64,000 nucleotides of DNA from a bacterium (GTDB taxonomy: Bacteria > Patescibacteriota > Saccharimonadia > Saccharimonadales > Saccharimonadaceae), in the NCBI GenBank assembly GCA_030429975.1, contig JAUIGB010000002.1, forward strand, positions 1 through 64,000, given 5' to 3'. Position 1 is the stretch's first letter, and each line of letters starts with the position of its first letter. The notes under the pieces were generated by a model. It had not been told where the DNA came from, did no database searches, and saw nothing but the letters and a program-made list of their open reading frames with translations. Position numbers and translations under genes: made by a program. Shown here piece by piece: positions 33,724 to 40,306 of the stretch.

Positions 33724-34749
33724 ATGAACATCCAAACAAACATATCGCTGGCAGGACTGACAACAATGAAAATTGGCGGTAATGCCAACTACGTTTGTGA
33801 CGTCACTTCGGACGAAGATTTACAGCAGGTTTATCAAAACAGTAAAAAACTGAATCAACCCGTATATGTAATCGGTGGTGGTAGTAATATGATCGTGCGT
33901 GACACCGGTTTTCCGGGCATTATTGTACGCATGCGCATCATGGGAGTGGATATACTATCCGATACCCCAGAATCTGTCACGGTGTCCGCTGGCGCCGGTG
34001 AAACATGGGATGTGTTCGTCAAACAAATGGTAGAACGCAACCTCTCCGGTATAGAAGCCATGTCTGGAATACCCGGCACCGTGGGCGCCGCTCCCGTCCA
34101 GAATATAGGTGCATATGGTCAGGAACTATCAAATACTTTCGTGTCACTAGAGGCATACGACACTCAAACGGACAGTTTTACTACCTTAAAAAAAGAAGAG
34201 TGTGGATTCGCTTATAGGCATAGTATCTTTCGTGGAAATGAGTCGGGGCGATATGTCATCACTAGAGTCACCCTGCAACTATTGAAGAAACGACCTGAGC
34301 CCCCCTTTTATGATGCGCTACAAAAATACCTAGAACAGCATCAGATAGGTGCCATGGCTGTAACTGTACAGATCATTAGAGGCGCGGTACTAGAGATACG
34401 CAACAACAAACTACCGGATCCGAACCGTTTGCCAAACGCAGGATCTTTTTTCAAAAACCCGATCGTCGAAAAGGTATTCGCGGACCAATTATTAACCACG
34501 TATCCGAATATGCCTACCTATACCGTGGACCAGACGCATGTCAAAATACCGGCAGGCTGGCTGATTCAAACGGCCAATTTCAAAGGTCGTGTCTTGCATG
34601 GCATCAAGAGTCATGACGGAAACGCCGTTGTATTGGTAAACCAAAACGCCCGCGGGTACGCCGATTTGGCAGCCGCAAGGACCGAAATCACCACGACCGT
34701 AGCAAAAAAATTTGGCATCAATCTGGAACAGGAGCCACTAGAACTGTAA
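33724..34749 (+). CDS. murB: UDP-N-acetylenolpyruvoylglucosamine reductase
   Basis: FAD enzyme making UDP-MurNAc. 341 aa, type I. N-terminal TTMKIGGNANYV, FAD-binding VIGGGSNMIVRD and GIEAMSGIPGTVGAAPVQNIGAYGQEL, substrate region GFAYRHSIFR, and catalytic Ser in NAGSFFKNPIV, with the C-terminal Glu in LEQEPLEL. It pairs functionally with murA at 36780. TATAAT lies 11 nt upstream with no SD. Confidence 0.94.
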   Translation: MNIQTNISLAGLTTMKIGGNANYVCDVTSDEDLQQVYQNSKKLNQPVYVIGGGSNMIVRDTGFPGIIVRMRIMGVDILSDTPESVTVSAGAGETWDVFVKQMVERNLSGIEAMSGIPGTVGAAPVQNIGAYGQELSNTFVSLEAYDTQTDSFTTLKKEECGFAYRHSIFRGNESGRYVITRVTLQLLKKRPEPPFYDALQKYLEQHQIGAMAVTVQIIRGAVLEIRNNKLPDPNRLPNAGSFFKNPIVEKVFADQLLTTYPNMPTYTVDQTHVKIPAGWLIQTANFKGRVLHGIKSHDGNAVVLVNQNARGYADLAAARTEITTTVAKKFGINLEQEPLEL

Positions 34750-34756
34750 AACCCTA

Positions 34757-34785
34757 TTGCACTTGTGCTCGCATATTGCTATTAT
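34757..34785 (+). promoter_or_regulatory. promoter of the pilin gene
   Basis: TTGCAC, 17-bp spacer, TATTAT, followed by a leader of about 38 nt containing AAGGGG. Confidence 0.65.
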
Positions 34786-34830
34786 TTATATTGTAAACGT
34801 AAGAAATTTTAATAAGGGGCATCAATTAAA

Positions 34831-35289
34831 ATGAGTCTTCAAAAATCAAAACAACGGGGCTTCACTATTGTCGAACTCTTGATTGTGGTCGTCGTCATTG
34901 GCGTTTTGGCTGCAATCGTTATCGTTGCGTACAATGGTATCACCCAATCAGCCAACGCTACCGCGGCACGCGCGAATGCCTCTGCGGTTCAAAAGGTCGC
35001 CGAAGCATACAATGCAGACACGGGTTCTGGATATCCTGCGACGACAGCGGCTCTCACCAGCTGGAACGGTGTAGCCAGGATTCCTAGCGGGTTAACTGTC
35101 GTTACCACCCAGCTTACATCGGCTCATGCAGATGGTAGTACTATCCAATACAGGCCAGACGCAGGTGGTGCTACTGGCGGTGGTTGTGTAGGATACTGGG
35201 ATGCGAGCCTAGCCACGCCCGCTGCGGTATATCTATATGTAGGCAGTGCGACAACAGGCGTAAACGCCGCGACACCTACATGTAACTAG
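34831..35289 (+). CDS. type IV major-pilin-like protein
   Basis: 152 aa. Leader MSLQKSKQRG cleaved before FTIVELLIVVVVIGVLAAIVIVAY, Glu5 present. The globular domain is small with two Cys near the end (GGGCVGYW; TPTCN), consistent with the D-loop disulfide of pilins. A standalone gene with a strong promoter, SD-like leader and terminator, so it is the best candidate for the major pilin in this window. Confidence 0.88.
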   Translation: MSLQKSKQRGFTIVELLIVVVVIGVLAAIVIVAYNGITQSANATAARANASAVQKVAEAYNADTGSGYPATTAALTSWNGVARIPSGLTVVTTQLTSAHADGSTIQYRPDAGGATGGGCVGYWDASLATPAAVYLYVGSATTGVNAATPTCN

Positions 35290-35294
35290 TCGAT

Positions 35295-35344
35295 ACAAAA
35301 AAATAATACCAGCCCACTAACTTCGGACTGGTTATTATTTTTGT
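35295..35344. terminator. bidirectional terminator between pilin and glyA
   Basis: A-rich left arm and T-rich right arm (AAAATAATACCAG against CTGGTTATTATTTTTGT). It ends next to the glyA stop and serves both convergent genes. Confidence 0.75.
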
Positions 35345-36625
35345 CTACTTATTGTCGCTGGGCAGGGGGAATTCCTTTGCAAACTTAGTTACTTCTGATC
35401 GTAATTCCTGTAGCCTATCACTATCGTCTCTGGCATCAATCGCCTGAATCATCCACTCTGCTATTTGTTTCATGTGCTCTTCTTGCATACCTCTGGTCGT
35501 GATGGCTGGAGTACCAAGCCTAATCCCACTCGGCTTGAACGGTGGTAGCGTGTCATCCGGTATTGTATTCTTGTTTAGAGTTAATCCGATAGCATCCAGA
35601 GCTTCCTCGGCTACTTTGCCGTCAATTCCGAAGGATTTATGAACGTCGGCCAGTATCAAATGATTACTTGTTCCACCGGCAATTAGATGGAAACCGCGCT
35701 TTTTCAACTCTTCCGCTAGCACGGAGGCATTTTTTACCACTTGCTGCGCATAATCACGAAAGTCCGGTCTTAGTGCCTCGCCAAAAGCGACGGCTTTTGC
35801 CGCGATCGTGTGCATATGCGGACCACCTTGCATTCCAGGAAAAACCGCCCTATCTATAAGCGTAGGGATGTTTTCTATGGTTTTTTCTGGCGCCCTTAGC
35901 GGACTAGACACCGTGCCGCGCGACAATATCAAGCCACCCCTGGGACCACGCAATGTTTTGTGTGTAGTCGTAGTAATGACATGAAAACCGTAATCAAAAG
36001 GGTTCTTTGCTATACCAGCAACAATCAAACCAGCTATATGCGCCATGTCGGCCATCAACAGTGCGCCAACCTCATTCCCAATCTCGGCAAACTTGGCATA
36101 ATCCAACTCGCGCGGATAGGCACTGAATCCTGCCAGAATGATTTTTGGCTTGTGCTCCAATGCTAATGCACGCAATTCTTCGTAATCAATCTCGCCTGTT
36201 TCCGTATTTTTCATCTTGTACCGCACAAAATTATACAACTGCGCGCTTCGCGTTACAGGTGCGCCGTGTGTCAAATGCCCGCCATGACTCAGGTCCATTG
36301 CCAATACCGTATCTCCCGGCTCTAGCCATGCGCTATAAACTGCCTCGTTGGCTGGCGCACCACTGTGTGGCTGGACGTTCGCATGGTCTGCCCCGAACAG
36401 CTTTTTGGCTCTGTCTATAGCCAACTGCTCTATTTGATCAGTGTATTCCTGTCCGCCATAATACCGACGCCCTGGGTACCCCTCGGAATATTTGTTGGTA
36501 AATATACTTCCCAAAGCCTCCAAGACGTCTGCCGATACGTAATTCTCGCTAGGTATCAGCTCTAGTCCGTCACGTTGACGATTTTCTTCTTTTTTTATCA
36601 AGTCCGCTACATCAGTGTCATTCAT
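35345..36625 (-). CDS. glyA: serine hydroxymethyltransferase
   Basis: Interconverts serine and glycine with THF, supplying C1 units to folD. 426 aa. LIPSENYVS, YSEGYPGRRYYGG, THKTLRGPRGG with the PLP Lys, and a C-terminal domain with GIRLGTPAITTRG. The track start at 36637 cannot be right: that ATG contains the GGAGG that is the SD for the ATG at 36625. Confidence 0.95.
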   Translation of the reverse strand: MNDTDVADLIKKEENRQRDGLELIPSENYVSADVLEALGSIFTNKYSEGYPGRRYYGGQEYTDQIEQLAIDRAKKLFGADHANVQPHSGAPANEAVYSAWLEPGDTVLAMDLSHGGHLTHGAPVTRSAQLYNFVRYKMKNTETGEIDYEELRALALEHKPKIILAGFSAYPRELDYAKFAEIGNEVGALLMADMAHIAGLIVAGIAKNPFDYGFHVITTTTHKTLRGPRGGLILSRGTVSSPLRAPEKTIENIPTLIDRAVFPGMQGGPHMHTIAAKAVAFGEALRPDFRDYAQQVVKNASVLAEELKKRGFHLIAGGTSNHLILADVHKSFGIDGKVAEEALDAIGLTLNKNTIPDDTLPPFKPSGIRLGTPAITTRGMQEEHMKQIAEWMIQAIDARDDSDRLQELRSEVTKFAKEFPLPSDNK

Positions 36626-36742
36626 TTTTTCCTCCATTCAAATAGCAATAATCAATTTTTCGCACTGATTTAGCTTGCTACGACATTAGTAATATTATAC
36701 CACCCATATGCTCATATAAATAAGTGATACGAATATTTATTA

Positions 36743-36779
36743 TTGACTTTATATCATAACTGATATAAAATGTATCAGT
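36743..36779 (+). promoter_or_regulatory. murA promoter with overlapping palindromic operators
   Basis: TTGACT, 17 bp, TAAAAT, then 8 nt to the ATG (leaderless). Between and over these elements lie TTTATATCA/TGATATAAA (9-bp perfect arms, 36748-36769) and ACTGATA/TATCAGT (7-bp arms, 36759-36779), which share a TGATA half-site. An upstream TGATAC at 36725 may be a further half-site. Likely bound by the XRE domain of the encoded protein. Confidence 0.65.
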
Positions 36780-38309
36780 ATGTCATCTGTTGATTACAAG
36801 AAGAAGATAGGCAAGCTGATCCAAGAAAGCCGATCGCATAAAGGTTTTACGCAAGCGCAATTAGCAGAGGCGCTAGGTACAAGCCAGAGCGCTATTAACC
36901 GTATAGAAAAAGGCGGTCAAAACGTTAGCCTAGAGATGATAGCTCGCATTAGCGACGTTCTATCTCATGATATTATGACCCTCAATCTTCCGGGTAAGTT
37001 AAACTTCCGCGTCAACGGACCTTCGAAGCTTTCTGGTAGTATTACCATAAATACCAGTAAGAATTCCGCCGTTGCCCTACTCTGCGCTAGTTTACTAAAT
37101 ACTGGCAAGACAACCCTGCGGCACGTAGCCCGCATAGAAGAAGTTTTTCGCATCATTGAGGTCCTACAGAGCATAGGGGTAAAAGTTCGTTGGATCAATG
37201 ATGGCTCCGATTTAGAAATAGATCCGCCTAAAAAACTATTACTAGATCAAATGGACATCAACGCGGCAAAGCGCACTCGGACCGTTATCATGTTTTTGGG
37301 CCCGCTCCTCAACCAATACAACAAATTTAGCCTACCCTTCGCGGGTGGTTGCAATTTAGGAACTAGGACCGTGGAGCCTCACTTGGCAGGACTTCGACCT
37401 TTTGGAATGGACGTAGTCGCGACTACTGATTCATACCAAGCAACCGTCAAGAAGAAAGCAGTTTCAAAAACAATTATTCTGACCGAACGCGGCGATACTG
37501 TTACCGAAAACGTCTTGATGGCGGCTGCCCTGCAGACAGACACGATAACCATTCGCAACGCCAGTGCTAATTACGCGATTCAGGACCTGTGTGTCTTCCT
37601 GAAAAAATTAGGCGTAAAAGTTGACGGCATAGGCACGACAACCCTGACGATTACGGGAGTATCGCAAATCAACAAGGACGTGGAGTATTATCCTAGCGAG
37701 GATCCAATAGAAGCGATGAGTTTTATAACGGCAGGAGTTGTCACTAATAGCAAGATAACCCTGAAACGGGCGCCTATAGAATTCCTAGAGATAGAGCTGG
37801 CAACTTTGGCAGAAATGGGACTGGAATACGAGGTGTCCGATGAATATGAAGCTAAGAACGGATATACCCGCCTAGCGGACGTCACGATCCTTCCGTCAAA
37901 ACTCAAAGCATCCAAAGATAAACTACATGCACTGCCATTTCCCGGTATCAACATGGACAATCTACCGTTCATGGGACTGATAGCCACTGTAGCCAAGGGT
38001 CGCACGCTACTACATGACTGGTCGTACGAAAATCGTGCTATATACTTCACAGAACTCTCGAAGCTAAACGCTAGTATAGAATTACTAGACCCTCACCGCG
38101 TGTATCTAGTAGGACCCACTAAATGGAAAGCTGCCGATATCGTATCGCCGCCCGCACTTCGTCCATCAGTAGTGATTCTACTAGCCATGCTAGCGGCGCC
38201 TGGAACGTCTACCTTGCGTGACGTATATTCTATAAATCGTGGATACGAAGATTTTGCAAACCGACTAAATAGCCTAGGTGCGCATATCGAAACGGTGCGT
38301 GAAGTATAG
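36780..38309 (+). CDS. murA: XRE-type HTH fused to MurA-like enolpyruvyl transferase
   Basis: 509 aa. Residues 1-70 are a complete XRE helix-turn-helix (GKLIQESRSHKGFTQAQLAEALGTSQSAINRIEKG). Residues about 80-505 are UDP-GlcNAc 1-carboxyvinyltransferase: NTSKNSAVALL (substrate Lys), PFAGGCNLGTRTVEPH with the catalytic Cys, and PFPGINMDN in place of the usual FPTDMQ loop. MurA commits UDP-GlcNAc to peptidoglycan. HTH and enzyme in one chain suggests the enzyme senses substrate or product and represses its own promoter, where palindromes overlap the -10. The altered Asp loop leaves open whether it is fully active. Confidence 0.88.
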   Translation: MSSVDYKKKIGKLIQESRSHKGFTQAQLAEALGTSQSAINRIEKGGQNVSLEMIARISDVLSHDIMTLNLPGKLNFRVNGPSKLSGSITINTSKNSAVALLCASLLNTGKTTLRHVARIEEVFRIIEVLQSIGVKVRWINDGSDLEIDPPKKLLLDQMDINAAKRTRTVIMFLGPLLNQYNKFSLPFAGGCNLGTRTVEPHLAGLRPFGMDVVATTDSYQATVKKKAVSKTIILTERGDTVTENVLMAAALQTDTITIRNASANYAIQDLCVFLKKLGVKVDGIGTTTLTITGVSQINKDVEYYPSEDPIEAMSFITAGVVTNSKITLKRAPIEFLEIELATLAEMGLEYEVSDEYEAKNGYTRLADVTILPSKLKASKDKLHALPFPGINMDNLPFMGLIATVAKGRTLLHDWSYENRAIYFTELSKLNASIELLDPHRVYLVGPTKWKAADIVSPPALRPSVVILLAMLAAPGTSTLRDVYSINRGYEDFANRLNSLGAHIETVREV

Positions 38310-38346
38310 ATTTACCCCAGTAAATATGATATAGTTATTGCGATAC

Positions 38347-38424
38347 GGCGAATATAGCTCAGTTGGTTAGAGCGTCGGGTTGTGGTTCCGAAGGTCGTGG
38401 GTTCGAAACCCATTATTCGCCCCA
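38347..38424 (+). tRNA. tRNA-His (GTG), CCA encoded
   Basis: G-1 at 38347 opposite C73, acceptor GCGAATA/TATTCGC, anticodon stem TCGGG/TCCGA with loop TTGTGGT, anticodon GTG, T-arm GTGGGTTCGAAACCCAT. Confidence 0.93.
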
Positions 38425-38460
38425 AAGTAATAGGTCGGCATTGTGTCGACCTATTACTTT
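38424..38460. terminator. hairpin after tRNA-His
   Basis: AAAGTAATAGGTCG pairs exactly with CGACCTATTACTTT. The stem begins at the terminal A of CCA. Confidence 0.75.
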
Positions 38461-38463
38461 TGC

Positions 38464-38489
38464 AAATTAGTTAACATGTTAACTAATTT
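38464..38489. terminator. perfect 26-bp AT-rich palindrome
   Basis: Centred on GTTAACATGTTAAC with AAATTA/TAATTT ends. It sits just before the convergent gene stop at 38491, so it may end that transcript; a protein-binding site is also possible because the palindrome has no loop. Confidence 0.5.
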
Positions 38490-38490
38490 A

Positions 38491-38862
38491 CTACCTAAAC
38501 TTATCGAAATTCCTAGCCTTAGGCTCGGTAAATTGATGTCTTCGTTCTACAGACTTATCTATTTGGTTATTATCTTTGATAGAGCTAGATTGCCTGTTGC
38601 TATTGCTTGGCGTATCTACGAATGTATCCGTACTAGGATCATAGGTTTTTCCTTTTTTATCATCAGCCGTCTTGGACATTCGCCTACCTCTCTGCCTACC
38701 CAAGAGCGATCTATCATATGATCCGACTACTCTGACCTCTCGATCGCGTAGCTCATAACGACTAGCCATCGACATGCTAGCACCGCCAGAACCCAGCCCA
38801 TTACTATGAGCCACGTCTCGACTGGAAAAATCTGGATCAATAAACTGGTTTAAATCTGCCAT
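38491..38862 (-). CDS. hypothetical disordered basic protein
   Basis: 123 aa, rich in Arg, Ser, Asp and Lys, with no hydrophobic core or membrane segment; GSGGASMSMASRYELRDREVRVVGSYDRSLLG is the most ordered-looking part. AGGAT precedes the ATG. Codon use resembles neighbours. Predicted intrinsically disordered; possible nucleic-acid binding is only a guess from charge. Convergent with tRNA-His. Confidence 0.55.
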   Translation of the reverse strand: MADLNQFIDPDFSSRDVAHSNGLGSGGASMSMASRYELRDREVRVVGSYDRSLLGRQRGRRMSKTADDKKGKTYDPSTDTFVDTPSNSNRQSSSIKDNNQIDKSVERRHQFTEPKARNFDKFR

Positions 38863-38919
38863 AATAATTTATCCTAATGCTTATATTATTACATATTTCT
38901 GCTATACTAACTAGAGTTC

Positions 38920-38994
38920 GCGGGCGTCGTATAATGGCTAATATACCTGCCTTCCAAGCAAGTGATGCGAGTTCGATTCTCGCCGCCCGCACCA
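38920..38994 (+). tRNA. tRNA-Gly (TCC), CCA encoded
   Basis: Acceptor GCGGGCG/CGCCCGC, anticodon loop CTTCCAA with anticodon TCC, stem CCTGC/GCAAG containing a C-A mismatch at 28-42, T-arm GCGAGTTCGATTCTCGC, discriminator A and CCA. Confidence 0.9.
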
Positions 38995-39033
38995 AGAAAA
39001 TAGACTCTACCTGTTAGGGTCTATTTTCTTGGT
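38991..39033. terminator. hairpin starting at the tRNA-Gly CCA end
   Basis: ACCAAGAAAATAGAC and its exact complement at 39019-39033. It includes the tRNA discriminator and CCA in the 5' arm. Confidence 0.7.
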
Positions 39034-39175
39034 CTGATGCCGCGGGGTTGAACTTGCATCGCGTGCGAAAGCACGCCAGATGCGAGTGCGCTCATGAGGA
39101 GCGCGCGCAGAAACTACCTCTTAGTTTCGAGCACGATCCGAAATGGATTCTTCTCGCCGCCCGCACCAAGATGAA
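39034..39175. repeat. degenerate inverted and direct copies of tRNA-Gly 3' half
   Basis: 39034-39060 is an inverted, diverged copy of the T-arm/acceptor (GTTGAACTTGCATC against ATCGAACTCGCATC). GATGCGAGTGCG at 39079-39090 matches the tRNA T-arm directly, and CTCGCCGCCCGCACCAAGA at 39153-39171 repeats tRNA bases 38979-38997 exactly. Between the two direct parts is about 60 bp with small hairpins (GAAACTA/TAGTTTC; GCGCTC/GGAGCGC). The listed ORF here is a shadow. No gene. Confidence 0.65.
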
Positions 39176-39207
39176 TAGAGGTAGACGGTCGGGACCGTCT
39201 CTTTTGC

Positions 39208-39213
39208 TATCAT
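39208..39213 (+). promoter_or_regulatory. extended -10 of the Nudix gene, leaderless
   Basis: TGCTATCAT, GTAATGT, ATG; no SD. Confidence 0.5.
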
Positions 39214-39220
39214 GTAATGT

Positions 39221-39622
39221 ATGTCAGGAAACTACCCAAACACATTTTATAGAGTCGCAGTGAAAGCGCTTATAAAAAATAATGAGGGACAGATACTACT
39301 TGTTAAAGAAAACTCCGACAAATGGGACCTACCTGGTGGCGGGCTTGATCACGACGAAGAACCCGAGGACGGTATAAAAAGGGAGCTCTTGGAGGAGATT
39401 GGTGTATCAAGCGGTATTACTGTGGGCAAAATCGTAAAACAGAAATCATTTTGGATAGACGATAAGAAGGCGTGGTTAATGTGGATTGTATACGAAGTAA
39501 AACTCGCCAATCAAACTCACTTTAGTCCAGGAGAAGGCGTGACGGATATTAAATTTATCAATCCTCAATCGTTTCATGCGAGCAACGACGAGAGAGAACG
39601 TTACCTAACCGTTTTCATGTAA
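39221..39622 (+). CDS. Nudix hydrolase
   Basis: 133 aa, soluble, single Nudix domain. The core VAVKALIKNNEGQILLVKE is followed by the box GGGLDHDEEPEDGIKRELLEEIGV. MutT/ADP-ribose-type substrates are possible but not distinguishable. Likely leaderless. Second of three Nudix genes in the window. Confidence 0.9.
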   Translation: MSGNYPNTFYRVAVKALIKNNEGQILLVKENSDKWDLPGGGLDHDEEPEDGIKRELLEEIGVSSGITVGKIVKQKSFWIDDKKAWLMWIVYEVKLANQTHFSPGEGVTDIKFINPQSFHASNDERERYLTVFM

Positions 39623-39644
39623 CCGTATCTTTGGTTGTGCATGC

Positions 39645-39650
39645 TATAAT
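39645..39650 (+). promoter_or_regulatory. extended -10 of the DUF4260 gene, leaderless
   Basis: TGCTATAAT, AACGCTT, ATG. Confidence 0.6.
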
Positions 39651-39657
39651 AACGCTT

Positions 39658-40029
39658 ATGCAATCAAAAATCATGAAGACGCTAGTTAGTGCAGAACACC
39701 TTTTTCTAGCGGTTTTGGTTGGAATATTTTTCGTTGCAGTCGGCGGCTTTGACTGGTACTGGCTCCTGGTATTGTTTTTGGTTTTTGACATATCAATGAT
39801 TGGATATTTGATAAATAATCAATTAGGCGCACTTACCTATAACATCGGACATAGCCTCATCGGACCCGGCTTAGTTGCCAGTTATTACGTGATGACCAGC
39901 AACGAAACGGCTCTATTTATCGCGCTACTTTGGCTGTTCCATATATTGGTAGATCGAGCTCTCGGTTTTGGACTCAAGCATACAAAAGGTTTTCACCATA
40001 CTCACCTTGGTAAAATTGGCAAAAAGTAA
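39658..40029 (+). CDS. DUF4260 family membrane protein
   Basis: 123 aa from the ATG at 39658 (the track begins nine codons upstream in the promoter). Four membrane helices, with the family end motif HILVDRALGFGLKHTKGFHHTHLG carrying conserved His and Arg. Role unknown; the family is widespread in bacteria and often located near transporters. Followed by tRNA-Arg 18 bp downstream. Confidence 0.82.
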   Translation: MQSKIMKTLVSAEHLFLAVLVGIFFVAVGGFDWYWLLVLFLVFDISMIGYLINNQLGALTYNIGHSLIGPGLVASYYVMTSNETALFIALLWLFHILVDRALGFGLKHTKGFHHTHLGKIGKK

Positions 40030-40047
40030 GTATAATAGCTCCCATAC

Positions 40048-40124
40048 GCCCTGGTAGCTCAGCTGGATAGAGCAGAGGACTTCTAAGCCTAAGGTCGCAG
40101 GTTCGAATCCTGCCCGGGGTACCA
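40048..40124 (+). tRNA. tRNA-Arg (TCT), CCA encoded
   Basis: Acceptor GCCCTGG pairs with CCGGGGT through two G-U pairs; anticodon loop CTTCTAA gives TCT; T-arm GCAGGTTCGAATCCTGC. The anticodon stem GAGGA/GCCTA has mismatches at 27-43 and 31-39, leaving three strong pairs. Confidence 0.88.
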
Positions 40125-40161
40125 TGAAAAGAATCGAGCTTTTTGCTCGGTTTTTTTCATG
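40123..40161. terminator. hairpin after tRNA-Arg(TCT)
   Basis: CATGAAAA...CGAGC pairs with GCTCG...TTTTCATG across a T5 loop; a T7 run lies in the 3' arm. It overlaps the encoded CCA. Confidence 0.7.
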
Positions 40162-40215
40162 CCCCGAGTAGATTCGATTCTGCGAATTTTTGCGTAATGA
40201 ATAGTCGAAGTGTTG

Positions 40216-40243
40216 TTGACAATAGACAGTAGTTAAATATAAT
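40216..40243 (+). promoter_or_regulatory. consensus promoter of the RCC1 gene
   Basis: TTGACA, 16-bp spacer, TATAAT: exact consensus hexamers. A leader of about 57 nt follows with AAAAGG 16-19 nt before the ATG. Confidence 0.7.
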
Positions 40244-40306
40244 AAGCATTAGAATAATCAAAGAAATCAACAAATACAAAAGGTAATACATCCCGGAAAT
40301 CAAATA

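Noticed and set aside
39048-39263. Plus-strand ORF over the tRNA-Gly copies
   Set aside because: No SD or -10 in place; it covers repeat copies of tRNA and overlaps the Nudix start in another frame.
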